A stretch of 64,000 nt of DNA from Linepithema humile (lineage: Eukaryota > Arthropoda > Insecta > Hymenoptera > Formicidae), in NCBI RefSeq assembly GCF_040581485.1, contig NC_090128.1:11036001-11100000 (forward strand). Reading direction: 5' to 3'. The translations under genes and the position numbers were made by a program. The notes beneath the pieces are model-generated. The model worked only from the letters and a program-made list of their open reading frames with translations. It ran no database searches and was not told where the DNA came from. Of this stretch, positions 1-14,400 are shown piece after piece; position 1 is the first letter of the stretch; each line of letters begins with the position of its first letter.

Positions 1-2459
1 AGAGGACAAGTTTAAAAAGCAAAGCAATTATTCGTGTATTACCAGAAATATTTTATTCACTCTTTTACATACATACGAAGAAGAATATTTAAAATATTGT
101 TATTAAAATATATGTATTTATTTTATAAATTCAAGGAATAGTTCATTGTTCTACACAATCAATATGTTTTTAACACATTTTTTCGAAGGATCCAGCAGCT
201 TTTCAATTTCCGATCAAAAATGTCATTTTTTTGGTTAAGAAATTATCAAGTTATGTACGGCAACTCATCAAATATATTAGAAAACCGTGTTATCACATTT
301 TTTACAGAGTCTAGATGAAACCTTTTTTATTTGATTTTATAATCTAATAACGTTAAGTGCTGATTGTATAAAAGATATAGTAAGATGTTTTTTTAACGGT
401 AACGTGCTTACAGTTGCGGACATAACTGTGTAAATTTCTAATAAAAGAATTTTTTTGAGGAATTTACAAGCTATCGGATGCCTCGATAAAGTGTGTTGAA
501 AATTAGGTGATTATATAAGGAAGTGAATTTTTAAATTTTTATAATAAATACATGTTTTTTAATAACTTTTTCAAAATTTTTTTATTTGCCAATTAGTTGC
601 ATTAATATAAATAAAGAAATAAATATATTAAACAATTTATAAATAATTGTTTTGTTTTTCAGTTTTCAATGTATATATTTACCATTTATGCATGGTAATT
701 TAATCAGCTATTTCTCTTCGCAAAACATAAACTATTTTATATTCAGGGGTAAACTCAAGCGATTGTGTATCTGTATATCTGTTATGTGTGACGTATATGT
801 GTGTTTTAATGTAAATGTGTATTACTCGCGTTTTTCGTTATCGCCTGAGTTATAAAAGCTATCTTAAAATTTAGTGATTGTGTAGTGCAACAATTGACAA
901 TTGCGGCGTGGCTAAACACGTATGGATGTATGCACGCCATTATTAGAATATATATAAATTATTACATAGACAAATATATATCGACGAGAAAAATATTGAT
1001 TCTTTTGTTTGTACGTGACTAATTATAGGGGAGATAATATATTATATACTTACTTTGTTCTTTGAATGAAAAAAAGTGATGCTGCATCGACAGTGTTTAT
1101 CTAACTAAAATGAATCTCATTAATTCAGCAGTGTAAAGTAAAACAAGAGGATAATATGTTAATTTTATTAATACTATTATTGAATTAATAAGACTTATTG
1201 ACTGGACGAAAAGTTGAATGCTGTTGATGGAACATTATTTTTTTTTTCCGTGTACGCGTGATTATACGTGTTTATTCATACGAAGTGTTTTTCATCAATA
1301 TACAGGAAGTTAAACCAAAAGTCGCGATTTTTATTTTCGATTTTTTTGTGAAAATTAGATTTCAAATCTTTTTAACCCACATTCTGAGCTGACATCCATA
1401 GTGTGCAAGTGCTATATTATATTATCTCCACTTTAATGTCGTCACAGTAGTGTAGTTACTTTATTGACATTGGTTCTATATTAAGTGAATAAAGTTCGGA
1501 ATCGGACGGCCACATTGAGCGTTAACTGCACACCGAAAATATAATTCAATTATTATGTTATAGTAAAAAAAACCATAATCTTGAAAATTATAATAAAATA
1601 ATATTATAATAAATTATCAAATAATCTGGTATAAAAGGCGAAAAGAGCTTTTGCTGGGTGTTTGTGCGATCAAAATTTAAATATATTATAAAAATTATAG
1701 AATTACAAACGGTTCTGCCTATGTTAGGCCTTTTTCAGTGTTGTTACAAGTACATAAATATCAATAAAACAGTATTACATTGGTCGGATTAAGTAAAATA
1801 AGGTAATATTATAATAAATTATAATAAATAATAATTAATACTAATAATTGATCTCATTGTTTATCGGTAATTGTGAGGTATATTTAAATTATCACGCACA
1901 CATATGTGTATATATTGATATATAGATATATATATATATATATATGCAAGATATCTCAGATCAACCGTATCCAATTAGCAAATTCCTAAGATTATTTGGA
2001 GATGAAAATCTTTATATCAAAATGTCATGGAATTTCTGAGGATTCTAATATAATGAGGATATAAAAATCAAGATGACGGTCTATTTTAAACATTTTGCAT
2101 TCTATTTTAAACATCTATTTTAAACATTTTAAAAATTACTGTAGCTTCGACATTTTAATATAAGAATTTTAGTCTCAAAATAACTTCAGAAATCTGTTAT
2201 GAACTGATGATACGGTTAGTTTGGAATACCCTGCATATTATTAGCATTAGTACATGATTTTATAACAACAACAAATGTTAATAGAAAAAGGTTATAAAAA
2301 CCAAAGCGTCAAAGGGTGTCAAGGCGCAACTAATATTTATTATATTATCAATTATTAACAATTAAAATAAATTTTTTTGCGCCTCAACATCCGCGCTTTC
2401 GTTCTTATAATTTTTTTCTGTTAACTTTTTTTAGTACTAACATTGATATGTTAATATTT
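1..2459. other. AT-rich non-coding stretch
   Basis: No convincing coding exon is visible on either strand; the few short open frames are AT-rich and unlike known proteins. A (TA)n microsatellite lies near 1922-1945. The only recognisable structure is the repeat at about 1618-1770, listed separately. The stretch lies beyond the 3' end of the minus-strand SCYL2 gene and could include downstream sequence of a neighbouring gene, but nothing here demonstrates that. Confidence 0.5.
1618..1770 (-). repeat. Degraded copy of a Penelope-like/hammerhead-type repeat
   Basis: This stretch is similar to the repeat at 62671-62890: the order aataatc, ggcgaaaagagc, ggtgtttgtgcg, then tctgcctatgttaggc and cagtg is shared. 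Read on the minus strand, 1711-1738 gives a CTGAAAA word, a GCCTA-ACA-TAGGC hairpin and GAACC. The better copy has CTGAGGA and GAAAC at the same places, so this copy has lost core bases of a hammerhead-like motif. Confidence 0.45.
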
Positions 2460-2711
2460 CAGGGTGCGTCAGCCAAATCCGGACAAAATTAAATTAGAAT
2501 TTAAAATTAATTTTTTCCTCAATATATATGTCACCATGTTGAATGTACGAAAATAAATATAAAGAATATGCCCTTCTAAAAAAACAAATAATTATCAAAT
2601 ACACATATAAAATACACATATAAAGGAATGGCTGGTTTTTACTGATTCTAAAGAGTGTTTATCCGGACAAAACAAAAATTTGTTTTGTCCGGATTTAGCT
2701 GACGCACCCTG
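2460..2711. mobile_element. Short MITE with CAGGGTGCGTC termini
   Basis: The ends are perfect inverted repeats of about 29 bp, beginning CAGGGTGCGTCAGCC on the left and ending with its complement on the right. The interior of about 190 bp is AT-rich and non-coding. The right flank is TA and the left flank is TT. CAGGG termini with a TA-like target suggest a Tc1/mariner-type non-autonomous element, but the superfamily is inferred. Confidence 0.75.
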
Positions 2712-4141
2712 TAGTACTAATAATTAGTATTGTAATATTTAATTAAATTTTTTTGAGAATCGGTAAGCGACTTCTGATATGCTTCGTATGTTTGATACGA
2801 AGCATATCCACGCATTATTACGCATATTCTCAAAAACCGCATATCCCTAATGCTAGGTGGTGGTGACTAGGGTATCATTTGCGGCATTACAAGCGGATAC
2901 GAATATTAATCTACATCGATTCCGCGACCTTGTACCGCTGCAAAGAATATATAGTACATGTACTATATATGTATAGTACATGTTCTATATGGGTTGCGAG
3001 TGCCAATTCTCCCTTCTTAATTGGATTTCAAAAGCGCGAAACTTTCCAGAATTACGATATACGATTACGATTTGAATGAGTCGATTTCTTAGAAAGTGTT
3101 TGAAATCGAACGTGAATCGTATCGCAATTTTGAAAAGTTTTGCCTTTAAGATTTTAAAGTTAAATTAAGTAAGGGAAAATTGCCACCGTACCATTTGCCG
3201 AGATGTCTTTATGAGGGAGTCTCTCTGTGATTCCTCATTATTCCTTTACGATTGTCCGAGTGTGCGAGTGGATCGATGCGCGCTAGTTAGAGACTCCACA
3301 ACTACCGCGATCTTGTCCGATCTTTGTTTAGTGGCGTTTGGCACTTCGTGCACTTCGTGCTGGAGGCTGTCTGTTGAAGAATTGATACTGCAACAGGGGA
3401 AAGAAAAGGGAGTTGGTTCGTTTTGCCGTTTTCTCGTGCAATGTACGCGAGACTAATGGGGATAATAAAGGGGATCCGCGCTAACGATTGATTGTGGAAG
3501 CACAAATCTCCTGAAGAGGCTCTTTTCGTCTTTTTAAGTCCTTTGGAAAAATTTCTAGCTATATCTCGTTGGAATAATTAATTCTTCAGAATCGAATCGT
3601 TCTTGAACGCAAGACGATATTCTTGCATTTTCCCTCATAACGCACTGGAAAATTAATTCATTCGCTATTGAATCGGTAATTTCAGAAAGGATATTGTATT
3701 CCGTAATTTTAATTTTTCGAAGAAATGTACGCATTTAAATTGTATTGTATGTATTGTATGTATTGTATGTATATAAATTAATACATTTCAGTGTGATTCT
3801 ATTCTATTACTGTTGCGCCCTGACACAACAATTTATATAAAAGGAGAGCAATACGTACAACCCGTTTTCAATACTGTTAAAGTAGAGCCTTTCCGAAATG
3901 ATCGCGTTGGATCGTCGACAGGAGACCGCTCTGATCAATATCTCATTATAGTTGGATATCGCGCCCTCGTGACGGTTTCGTATGAATTAATCAAGAACAG
4001 AGAATCTAATCTAAGGATAAGAGATACAAGGGAATGATCAGATGGAGAAAGCGAGATAGCTAGTCTAAAAAAAAAGAGATGAGAGCGACATGCGCGAACC
4101 GAGCTAAGTCTTAGACAATATCCTTACACTGTAACGGAGGG
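2712..4141. other. Non-coding stretch downstream of SCYL2
   Basis: No gene is recognised. The portion next to 4142 should contain the 3' UTR of the minus-strand SCYL2 gene, but a single poly(A) site could not be fixed. A short run of TGTATTGTATG repeats lies near 3745-3770. Open frames of 60-80 codons here show no family signature. Confidence 0.45.
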
Positions 4142-7100
4142 TCAGTGGGAACGCTGTCCCGGTAGCTGGAGAGATTGAGAAGATAAAGTTGGTGGCGGTC
4201 CGTTCAAGTTCAGGCAGATGGGGGGTAGTTGTCTTACCATGCTGGATCCAACCTGCTGCAGTATCCCGCCTGGCTGCGAAGATGCTGAGGATACGGACGG
4301 CCGTCTCGAACCGCGAATACTGTTCAGGCTCGTGCTGAGCAAATATGGCACGCTGCTACTTGTGATCGGCATTCCGCTTCCCTGCAAACAGATTCGATTT
4401 AACACGTTGATTGTCCGAAATAATCGCGCGTGCCGTAACACTTTCTTTTTTCGTATAAATTGAAATCATATGAGAAACATATTTAAATATTTAGTTCATT
4501 TTTTTTAATTTGCGACAGAATTGGAGATAGAATTCTATTTATAATTTTACACGTAAATATAAATATAATGTTATATGATGTTATATGATTTTGGATAATT
4601 TTATATATAATACATGAAACATTTCGAGAATTAAAATATACATGTATACAGAAAATATAGCAGTAATATGTATTTTGTAATGTATGTATTCCGATTCTGC
4701 AAATTGGCTTTTTACTAAAAAGGATTAAAACCCCTATTAAGCTGGCACACCTACCATGAAAAATCGGGTTCAAATTTAGTGCAAAATTAAGTGCTAATTT
4801 GTTGCTAATTTGTTACTCTAAGCGCGAATTTGTTGCTTTTATCCATTAGCAGAAAATAATATTAAAGATGGGGGTGCTGACTTGCCATTAAGCTGGCACC
4901 ACCACCTCCGAAAAACACTTACAGCCAGTTGCAAATCAAAAAACAAATATACCAGAATTTTGCACTTAATTTTGCACTAAATTTGAACCCGATTTTTCAT
5001 GGTGGGGGTGCCAGCTTAATAGGAGTAGAATTATAAAAGGGCTTATAAAATTGTTAAATATAAAATTATTAATGGTTCTATATCAAGTTGCATCACAAAT
5101 TAGAAAGCAGGTTTTATTCTTATAAAATTTAATCATTACTGCATCGTTTCTGTTTTGCAATTTCTAATAAGCACTGATAATTCTTTCTTGAATAGGAATA
5201 ACAAGTATCATTGACGAATAATGCGGTAGACAATATATTAATGCGTTAAATTCCGCAAACTCAATTATCAATAATTGATGCTATTGTGTCCACGTGTTGC
5301 ACTCTGATGCGAAAAATAGGAAATGAGAAAAAATATTGAAACCAATTATTGGTTGTTAGGATTTCGTACAAATGTGCCGTTGGAATATAATCGTATGTTC
5401 ATATACGTCTGCATTAATACTGCACGGCGATCAATTAACGACTCTGATTTATTTCTGTTTTACGGCGCCGTATGATCAATAGAGGGATTCGCGTCTATAG
5501 GCGGCAGGAAGTTTTCCGATTGTTCCAACACGTAAAAATGTCAGTAGGTCACATTAGTTTAAACTTTGACGTGCCTCGTAATAGTTAGTTAACACTATGG
5601 AAGAGTCATGAATATTTGAATACTTAATTTTTTTAATTTTTTAAAAATTACGAAAACTTTCAACATGAAGTTTTACGTTTTCCATATTTTACAATCGCGA
5701 ACCGCTCTACATTCTCTATCGACAGTTCTCACATGCCAAGAGTTTTTATACTCTTTCTTTGCATCAATTATGTATCATGTGATTTGTCTTTTTTATCGTA
5801 TTCTTTTAACAAATATTACATCGTTGCATGTCACAGCGATATGCTTCACAAAGAGCGAATTAAAGTAGGCGCGACGAAGTGTGTATACAAAAAAATATGT
5901 ATATATATTGTATATATACACACATTATATGCCGTGGGTGGAGACAAATTAATATTTGATGCACGTCGTTCCTGTGGGCCGGTGCTGGAGTGTCGACGGA
6001 TCGGCAGGCTGCTACCGGGCGACCCGCCTGGTGAACTCGCGCAAGACGGCGCTACTCGTATCTTCGGTGTTACCAGAGTGTTGTCTGATAGACGTCTGCT
6101 CGTGAACGTGGTGGCCACTCTCAAGAAATTATTACTCCCGTTGTTTGAACTCGATGAGGTGAACCATCCGCCGAACACCGCTAAACAACGATAAAAAAAT
6201 GTGTTTGTTTCGTTAAATCGACCACACCAGTAGCCAGCCTAAATCAAACTAAATATCAAGCCCATCGTACTTAATAATGAATCATTTACATTAATTAAGG
6301 GGAAACCTTACCAGTACTGTTCCCACTTACCAGCCATTGAACTTTTCCGTGTCATATTCTCCGCAGACGCCGTCGATATTGATCCTACGTATAGAGAAAT
6401 TTTATTATATCATTAATTTAGGTCATTTAATTCCCATCATTTAATTGCCTGGATTGTTTCCATAAATATTAAAGTTAATTGAACCATTTACTGTCTCCTT
6501 TCGTGATCGCATTCTATCGTTTTCAATAAAATTCAAATTTATTCAATTCCATTTGTATTAATAAATATTTATGGAAATTATCCGCAAAGAATGGAATAAA
6601 TCATACTGATAAGAAAATGTAACACTTTTAATTGTTATAAATGAATTAAAGAAATATTAACTCGCGCGTGTCGTAAATTAATATCAAGAAATTTAAAGAT
6701 CGAGAAAAATTGTTTTTACTAATTGTAAGATTGAAACTTGACATAAAAATAAGCCCGTTCCATTACATTCAAAGATGAAACAAACTATTAAAAATGTACC
6801 AAGATTTACATTTAAACTTGACGTAAAAAAAAATATTATAGACATTAGAAAGAACATCTCTGTTTAGTATTCGTACCAATGCTATTTTTTCTGGCCATAT
6901 CCTCGGCGGATGAAGTCTTGCGTCGCTCGACGCGCAAATTCGGGATCGTGAATGGTGGCACTTGCGTGATGTCATTATTGTATGGATGTCGTATGGTTCG
7001 ATATTTGTCCAAAGAGTTACTCGGAGAGTGATTGTCGACCGACAATTTGGTCCTTTGATTTCTATAATTACAGAAATGATATAGCTAAGCGTTGCGCATT

Positions 7101-10100
7101 TATTCTTGAGAATTCTAAAGGTATGCACATTTCGGTGGATAGACGTGTGTGGTATTAATTAATTAACAGTCGCAGCATTCGTTCATTACGCTGAGTGTTT
7201 TCCATCATAACTAGGTCAAATGAGATCTTTGTTTAGACGGGACAATGCAATGAGTGTCTACAGATGAAAATAAATTAGTTACATTTATAATTTAACAATA
7301 TTAATGATTTATGATGAATGCTGAATATGTATAGATATGCATTCATCTCAGACAGTTAGATATTTTTTTTAATCATTTCACGAGCTATTAAACGCGCGCC
7401 CAAGCACTCGTTTATTTTTGCAATAATTATTAATTAGAGCGTTGAACAATCATTACGTTGACCCGTTTATACAACGTTTGTAATTAAATGCAACTTGACT
7501 GACCTCAACGTTAATTGCACTTGCCTCTCGATATTGTTTAACATATCCTGCACCACCTCGAGGAGCAATATAAATTGCTCAAGATTTAACGCCGTGTTCA
7601 CGGTTTGCGGTATCAGCGACGGCATCGCATGCAGCGCTATCCAATTGACCGACAGCCCATACTTTTTGTCGGTCAGCATCAGTCTGTAAATATCTGAACG
7701 CGAACGGGCAAAAAGTGATTAGTCATGTTATCATTTCTTTCTTTTTTTCAAATGAAATACTATCCCCTTGGGATACGAACAATCTCTTTTTTTGCATTCT
7801 CTTTTTCCGGTTTTCTTTCTTTGTTATATTGTTGAGCATAGAATCTGTTATCAAGTTACTTTATTGCAGATTAAAATGTGCTCTAGCTAATTGCTTTACT
7901 TTTATAGTGAGATAAAACAGGTTCTATTTTGGATTGTTGTAGCAAAATACATTATTTAGCTTAGGTTCATCTCAGGCATAATATAGTGTCCAAATCCTGA
8001 TAACTACTATTAACTGCTTGCCTCAACAATTAAATACGCAAAAGTGAGATGATATTTTGTATCATGTTTTCAGCGTTTGAATATCGAATACAAATATAAA
8101 ACAAAATATATATTATTCGTATCTTTTTTGTATCATTTTATAGTCATATGTTTTGGACATAGATTTGTTGCTTTTCTTAATTGTAAAGAAAACTTAATTT
8201 TTATATATTTTCTACGCATTAGGCAAGTAGTTAATTGTTGTTATTGAAAGAAAACCGATTAGGCACATGAAGGAATCCACGTAATTTTGAAATCGTTTTT
8301 ATTTCACTTACTTACAACCCGCATGAGAATATCGGGCTCTTGCAGCTTGTTGATTTTACAGAGCAGCGGTAGGATAAAGTCGATAATTTTCTGCTTGTCT
8401 AGACGAGTCAGAATACACGACATTACGTCCACCAGCACTCGCGAGTCCGTCACCAAATTTTTGGTGACGGCGTCGAACAATTTCGGTAATACCATATTGT
8501 GTATAGCGTCGTCCTCGAGATAATTGGTCACTTTTGTCACGGCCACGAACGCTGCCGTCTGACAAACAAGCGAATCAATCGTGCCGTTAATACAAGAATT
8601 TTTCAAAAGTATAGTAAATTTTTTTTAATTTAAGGAATTTAATTTTTTCAATCTCAGAGTTTAGCTGTAGCAATTGCTGAGATTTTCTTTATTCTGCGTA
8701 TCGCATAACTTGACGGTATTAAAAAATATTTTCTCGTCTTTCTGAAAAGTGAATTCCTGATCGTTTACTTACTCGCACTTGATCGGTCGAATTTCCGAAG
8801 GCCATGTACAGCACCGCGAGCACTTCGCGCTCGTTTGCCACGGGTGTCTTCTCGAGGAGGACGTGCAGATTCTCCAACAGGGTTACAGTTCCCTGAATTG
8901 ACCTTCGACCGACGAAGAAAATTCTGTAGGGGAGAGAGAGAGAACAAAAGAAAGAAAATGACGGTGGGGTGAGATGAAATATGTTTATCGTATTTCGCGC
9001 GGTCTCGCGTTTATTTCCTTTCTATATAGTACGTACTGAAGTGAGGGAAACAAGAACTTCATGTACTCCTCCGTGGAACTATTTTGGATGATGTACAGCG
9101 TAGGCTTCAGTACGGCAGACATCACTTCCTGCGTTTGTAGCTCCTCGATAAGGTTCGTCCAGACGTGTTGATACCAGATTTTCTGCGCAAACGGGAAACT
9201 TGCACGTGATATGCGACGTTTCTCGCGAAAACGAGGTTGCACGCGTACAATTAGGACGCATTGAATTACAGAGCAGATAAAGTTCAGTTTACGATTTTTG
9301 CAGTTTTTACTAGAACTAAAAACTGAAATTCTTCGGAATATTTTGCGCGATCTCGATGCAATGATAAGAAAGATATGTCGTAATTATGATTTTTATATCA
9401 TTTGAGCTAGAATTCTTCTTGTTTTCTTTTGTCTTAAATTTGTAATAAATATATTACACGTACCCTCGGCACAAACGGCAATGCATCTGTTAATGTCGTT
9501 GTAAAAAAGTGGTCCTTCTGATGCATGTCCTTCATTCTGCTGACGTCGAGAAATTGTAAAGCGTGTACGACCGGGTCCCCGAAGAATTTTATCATGGTTA
9601 AAACTTGTGCGGTTGGTCTCTGCTCGGGCTCTTTGTGTAAAAGTCGCGTCACAGCTTCTCGGAGAGGTATCGGTATCAATGGCAAGATAATAGTGACTTG
9701 ATCGTCAAGCTGGTTAAAAAAATCACGATAATAATGAAGTCTTGTCTTGAATTTATATTAAATATATTAAAACTTTCAGATAATATCGCTAAATTGCTAC
9801 AATAATCGATAATTTAGTTTTTTATGAAATAATAATTGTCTGCGAGAACAATAAAGAATTTTTAAAAAATTTTATCACGAGGAATGGTAGTCTGCTTTTT
9901 TATATCATAAATAACTTTTCGAAAATTATAGTTGCCTCGTAATAAATTAATAATGTACATTGAATACTGAGCGAAACTGTTAATTAAATTGTTAAATCAT
10001 GATACGCAATTTAAGGCCACATAGTATAGCTATTTGGTAAAATTAAATCAATACTTTTGATTTTATAATAAAATAAACAAATAAGAGAGGTATCTCGTGC

Positions 10101-11377
10101 AAACGGGAATCACTACAAATAAATTAACGGGAGCACGCTTTTTCACTTTTCAATTAGATATCCAGCAAATTATAACTGTATTTTCATACGCAGCAATAAA
10201 AAAATTAAGCTGAGAAGAAAGAAAATGTAACGGTAGATTGAAAGGAGGATGAGTAAAAAAAGCTTTTGGCCCCCGGAGCGGTAAGTAAAAACGTATGTTT
10301 TTTTGTAACTTTTGAGCTGCTGAATCTGATTCTGACCTTTAAAAATTTTTTACTTTCCCAGAAAAGTATCAAGAAAGTATTAAAAGTTTTCAAAGGTCAA
10401 AGTCAGATTCAGCAACTCAAAAACTACAAAAAAACATATCACTTTCACTTGTCCCTCCGGGGGCTAAAATCGATCCATTTTACTCATCCGCCTTTGCTTC
10501 AACAATGAATGCAAAATCAGGAATTTATCTTCCTTTTAGAGATTCTTTTAAAGATCATCCGCAATTTTTTTCGCGTTTCCGAAGACAATCGTCTCGTCAC
10601 GGATAAAAAACTTACAGTCTCGAGCTGCTTGAGATAATCTGAACAGCTGTGATTCGCCTGTATCAGTGATCGGCCCTGATTGTAAATCGCGCATATCGTC
10701 AAGCCAAAGCTGAACATGTCGGCGGGATAGTTCGCGGTCTTTTTCTGCTGAATCTCCGGCGCTGCAACATATTGCACGTCGCTTTACAAACGCATCGATC
10801 TTTCGTCGACGAGGCGTGAAGAGATCAGCAATGCAAATGAGCAAAGAAATCGTTTTGCGTGGCCACGACAGGAAAAGCTGCTTCCAGTAATGTTCAGTGA
10901 GAGGCACGATCAAAGCCGCGGGATGCAAAGTACTTCCCGATTTATCGTCCAAGTTTGGAGATAATGAAGTTTTTTTTTGTATAAATCTGTTACCATTAAT
11001 GATATTGGAACGTTTTTCCTTGTGTATAAACTTTCATGTATAATCAAAGTATCGCGAAAGTCATTTATTCTTCGAAATTTTATAAACTTTCGATCAAAAT
11101 GTAATCCCCGAATGATTACAAGACAAGAGTTCGAGTTATTTCGTTGCGATAACAACAGTATAATTAGATTTCTATTTTTAGCATTCAGCATTAAATATAA
11201 CTCTGTAATACCGAGATTGCTTCATCTGATCCCGCGCAATGTGGACACGGCAGGGAAAGCAAACAACCGCGTTTAATACTAGATGTGCACACAAAATATA
11301 GATTTTAATCTCGCTATTACATAAAGATCGGTTTCCATTTGCAAAGAAAATTTGTATTTATAGAAATATGAAAACTT

Positions 11378-11415
<38 letters not shown>

Positions 11416-14400
11416 GCTCGTTCTCGAAGCAGTTTCTCTGTCGTGGGCGCGCGTCTAAGAGACTTGGCGACATCTCACCTGTGTAATCGAGATTCGGTTG
11501 AGTCATTTTCGGCATGTGCTTCGTCCACGGTTGCACGGTTACCGGTAAGTCATTGCCCCTCTCTAACAAGCGAAAAGCATTCTAAAGCAACATACTACAG
11601 CAGAGATCATGCATCTATTTTTCTTAACTATTGATATCACAGTCTAATCGATACGACATGCGTAATCTATCTTTATTGATTCATGTTTTAAATATTTCAT
11701 AATATTTTTATATTAATATATCCAAAGTGATGTATTATGGTAATTCAACAATAATGATTTTTTTTTCAATTAATTGATATAATATTGTTATTTTATATTT
11801 ATTTAATTGACTGACGTATCGTTATATTCAGTTTTGTGTGAACAATTAAAAAAATTGCAACATGTATTTTATTTTGAAAATTCCTAGAAAATTATTGACT
11901 AAAAATGGCTAAGCTCCGATTAGTATATCTAAATTTAGTACAAGGGTTGAGATTGGACTCACCGATAAACTCAAACCCTGACAATTTCCACGTGCCTTTC
12001 TTTGTGATAATAATGCTTGTCGGACAAACATTTCTATGGAGAACTTTACGGTTGCTATGAAGAAATAATAGAGCCTCTGTGATCTGCAAAAAATGAATCC
12101 ATAATATTCGCTGTTGAATTCCGTTTTAATTTCCGTAATAATTCCGAAAATTTCAACGTTTTGTTAAATAAATTCTGCTCCAGGTTTAATATTACAAAAG
12201 TTGAAAAAATATGAAGAGAGCAAATGCGAATTAATATATATTATTACGTAGGATATTAAAGTTGAAACAGTTGTATTATATTATACATAAGCCCTCGTTA
12301 CAGGAACGTTTATTTATAACTTTATTTTAAGCCATTATCAACCTATTATAAAACGTTACAGTAGTTGCAGTATTGTGCAACTACTTTGAAATATGTCAAA
12401 TGCACTAGTTGCGAAATATGTCAAATGCATAGTGTGAAATACATCAAACTATTATAGCAATGATGTATGTTCAGAGGATATTTATGAATGTGATATGTGT
12501 CGAAAGAATAATGCCACTAAAAAAAAAAACAATTTATTAACTCTCAATATCGAAAAACTAAAAAAAAATAGTTCTCGCCGCGCTCTTAAACTCACACGAA
12601 TTGGTCGATATTTGTTAATCAATATCTCATTATCGCGGCGAGAAGAGGGCCCGTGGCGATACAGCCCACAGTTATTTGGTTAGGCGCGTGACGAAGCGTG
12701 GGGAGAAGCGCTCTACAAATCACAACGGCAACATACGAGTGAAGATCCTTGCGTTTTAGCGACCACCACGTAACAGTTGGGGTTGTCTTTTCCCGCCGCG
12801 CGCTTAGGCTCGCGAAAATTGGCCGATCTTCTTTAATTAATTTCTCGTTAATTATTGCGAAAATCGCGAAATGGTAGAGGACTTTTCTACTCGGTTTAAC
12901 CCGCTCTACCTGCACCCGAGAAATGATTCAGCAATTACCAGACTATTTTTTTGAAGTTATTATTTAAACTTAACTTTTTTTAACACTATTTTTGTTAACA
13001 CTATATTTTGCCCTTAAATCTTTGTTATCTTTGCAATAACATCTTTGTCTTGATCTGTCCCTATGATTTCAATTTGTGTTAATTTTGATATTATATTTTT
13101 TTATGTTATTTAATATCATTTTACATTTCTACTAAATTGAGATATTACACTTCGTCAAACATATAATTGCGAATTCAAGTCGTTAGACGCGCTGTTACAC
13201 GGTGGCGCAAGTTTGAAGGAGTTAACGGCATTAACCATTCTATTACGTTTCGTAATACATTGTATTATGCGAGCTACGTCAGGCAGCAGCGTCACTATGA
13301 TGAAGTTGTGATTTCTCGCGGTTGCAACCAGCAACTCGTTTTTGAGAGAATTTACTTTGATCATACTGTCTCTCTTTCTCTCTGCTTTTCTCTCTCGGCC
13401 AAACACGCATGCGCTTGTATTTGACTTAATTTTCCGCAACGCGACCTCGTTATTTCATCTATGTTATGATGCTGTGCTTACGCACAATGTCACGGTCGTG
13501 CATGCGTACTCGTGTTGCGAGATCACCTCTTTCGAGCGAAAAGAGGTCGATCGCATAATTTTCACCCCAACAATAAAAAAGTAAAAACTGAATATTTTTC
13601 TAACAGTTTGAAGAGTTTTAGCATTTTATAAATTATCGTATTAATTTTGTTTCCATCAGATGCTTAATCTTTTTAAATCTAGTATCTCTCGTTTTGTATG
13701 ACACGTGTGTCTATAATGTCATATATCAGAATATTATTGTGAAAACACAGGGGTAATTCTTATCGAAAATTTGGATCGTATATCTATTGAATATTTTATT
13801 AGAAAGGGAGGAAAATATTGGCAATATTGTAGGCGGCAACGTAGGTGGAAGCACATAAAAACCGCGTTTCTTGTTCTACGCACTTACAACGACTTAATAG
13901 TTAATGGATGACCACTATTACCGGATGTGTTTTGGATTTGCAATCACAAAAAGTCTGCATTATACATATAAAATAGCGGCAAATGAAGGAAGTAAAATTT
14001 ACGGAAATCGGATTATTGGAAATGCATAACAAGAAAATAATTAACGTATTTTACGATGTTTGGCGCGTGACAAATTCTCTAAATATAATACAAATTGAGA
14101 ATAATTTTTCCTCACGTGATTTGTTTTTGAATCAATTTAAGAAAAAAATTATTTTTTGGTGTTATAATATCTATTCATGAAAGAATATAATACACAGAAT
14201 ATACTCTTTAACATTCGTTTGTAGTTTACAACTGCGTCTCGGTTATGAAGATAATAAATTAGGATAGCATGTCGCTGTAAGTGCAGGGCGTTTCTACTTT
14301 GCATCAAGCATTGTGTATCATGCATTATCAAGAAAGCTTTTTCGCATATCGTGGTTGAAAAAAAGCAACTAAATTAATGATGGCAGTAAAAAATATCTAT

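Noticed and set aside
5733..6194. A plus-strand frame of 153 codons
   Set aside because: It is the antisense shadow of SCYL2 exon 13, whose minus-strand frame has good splice phases.
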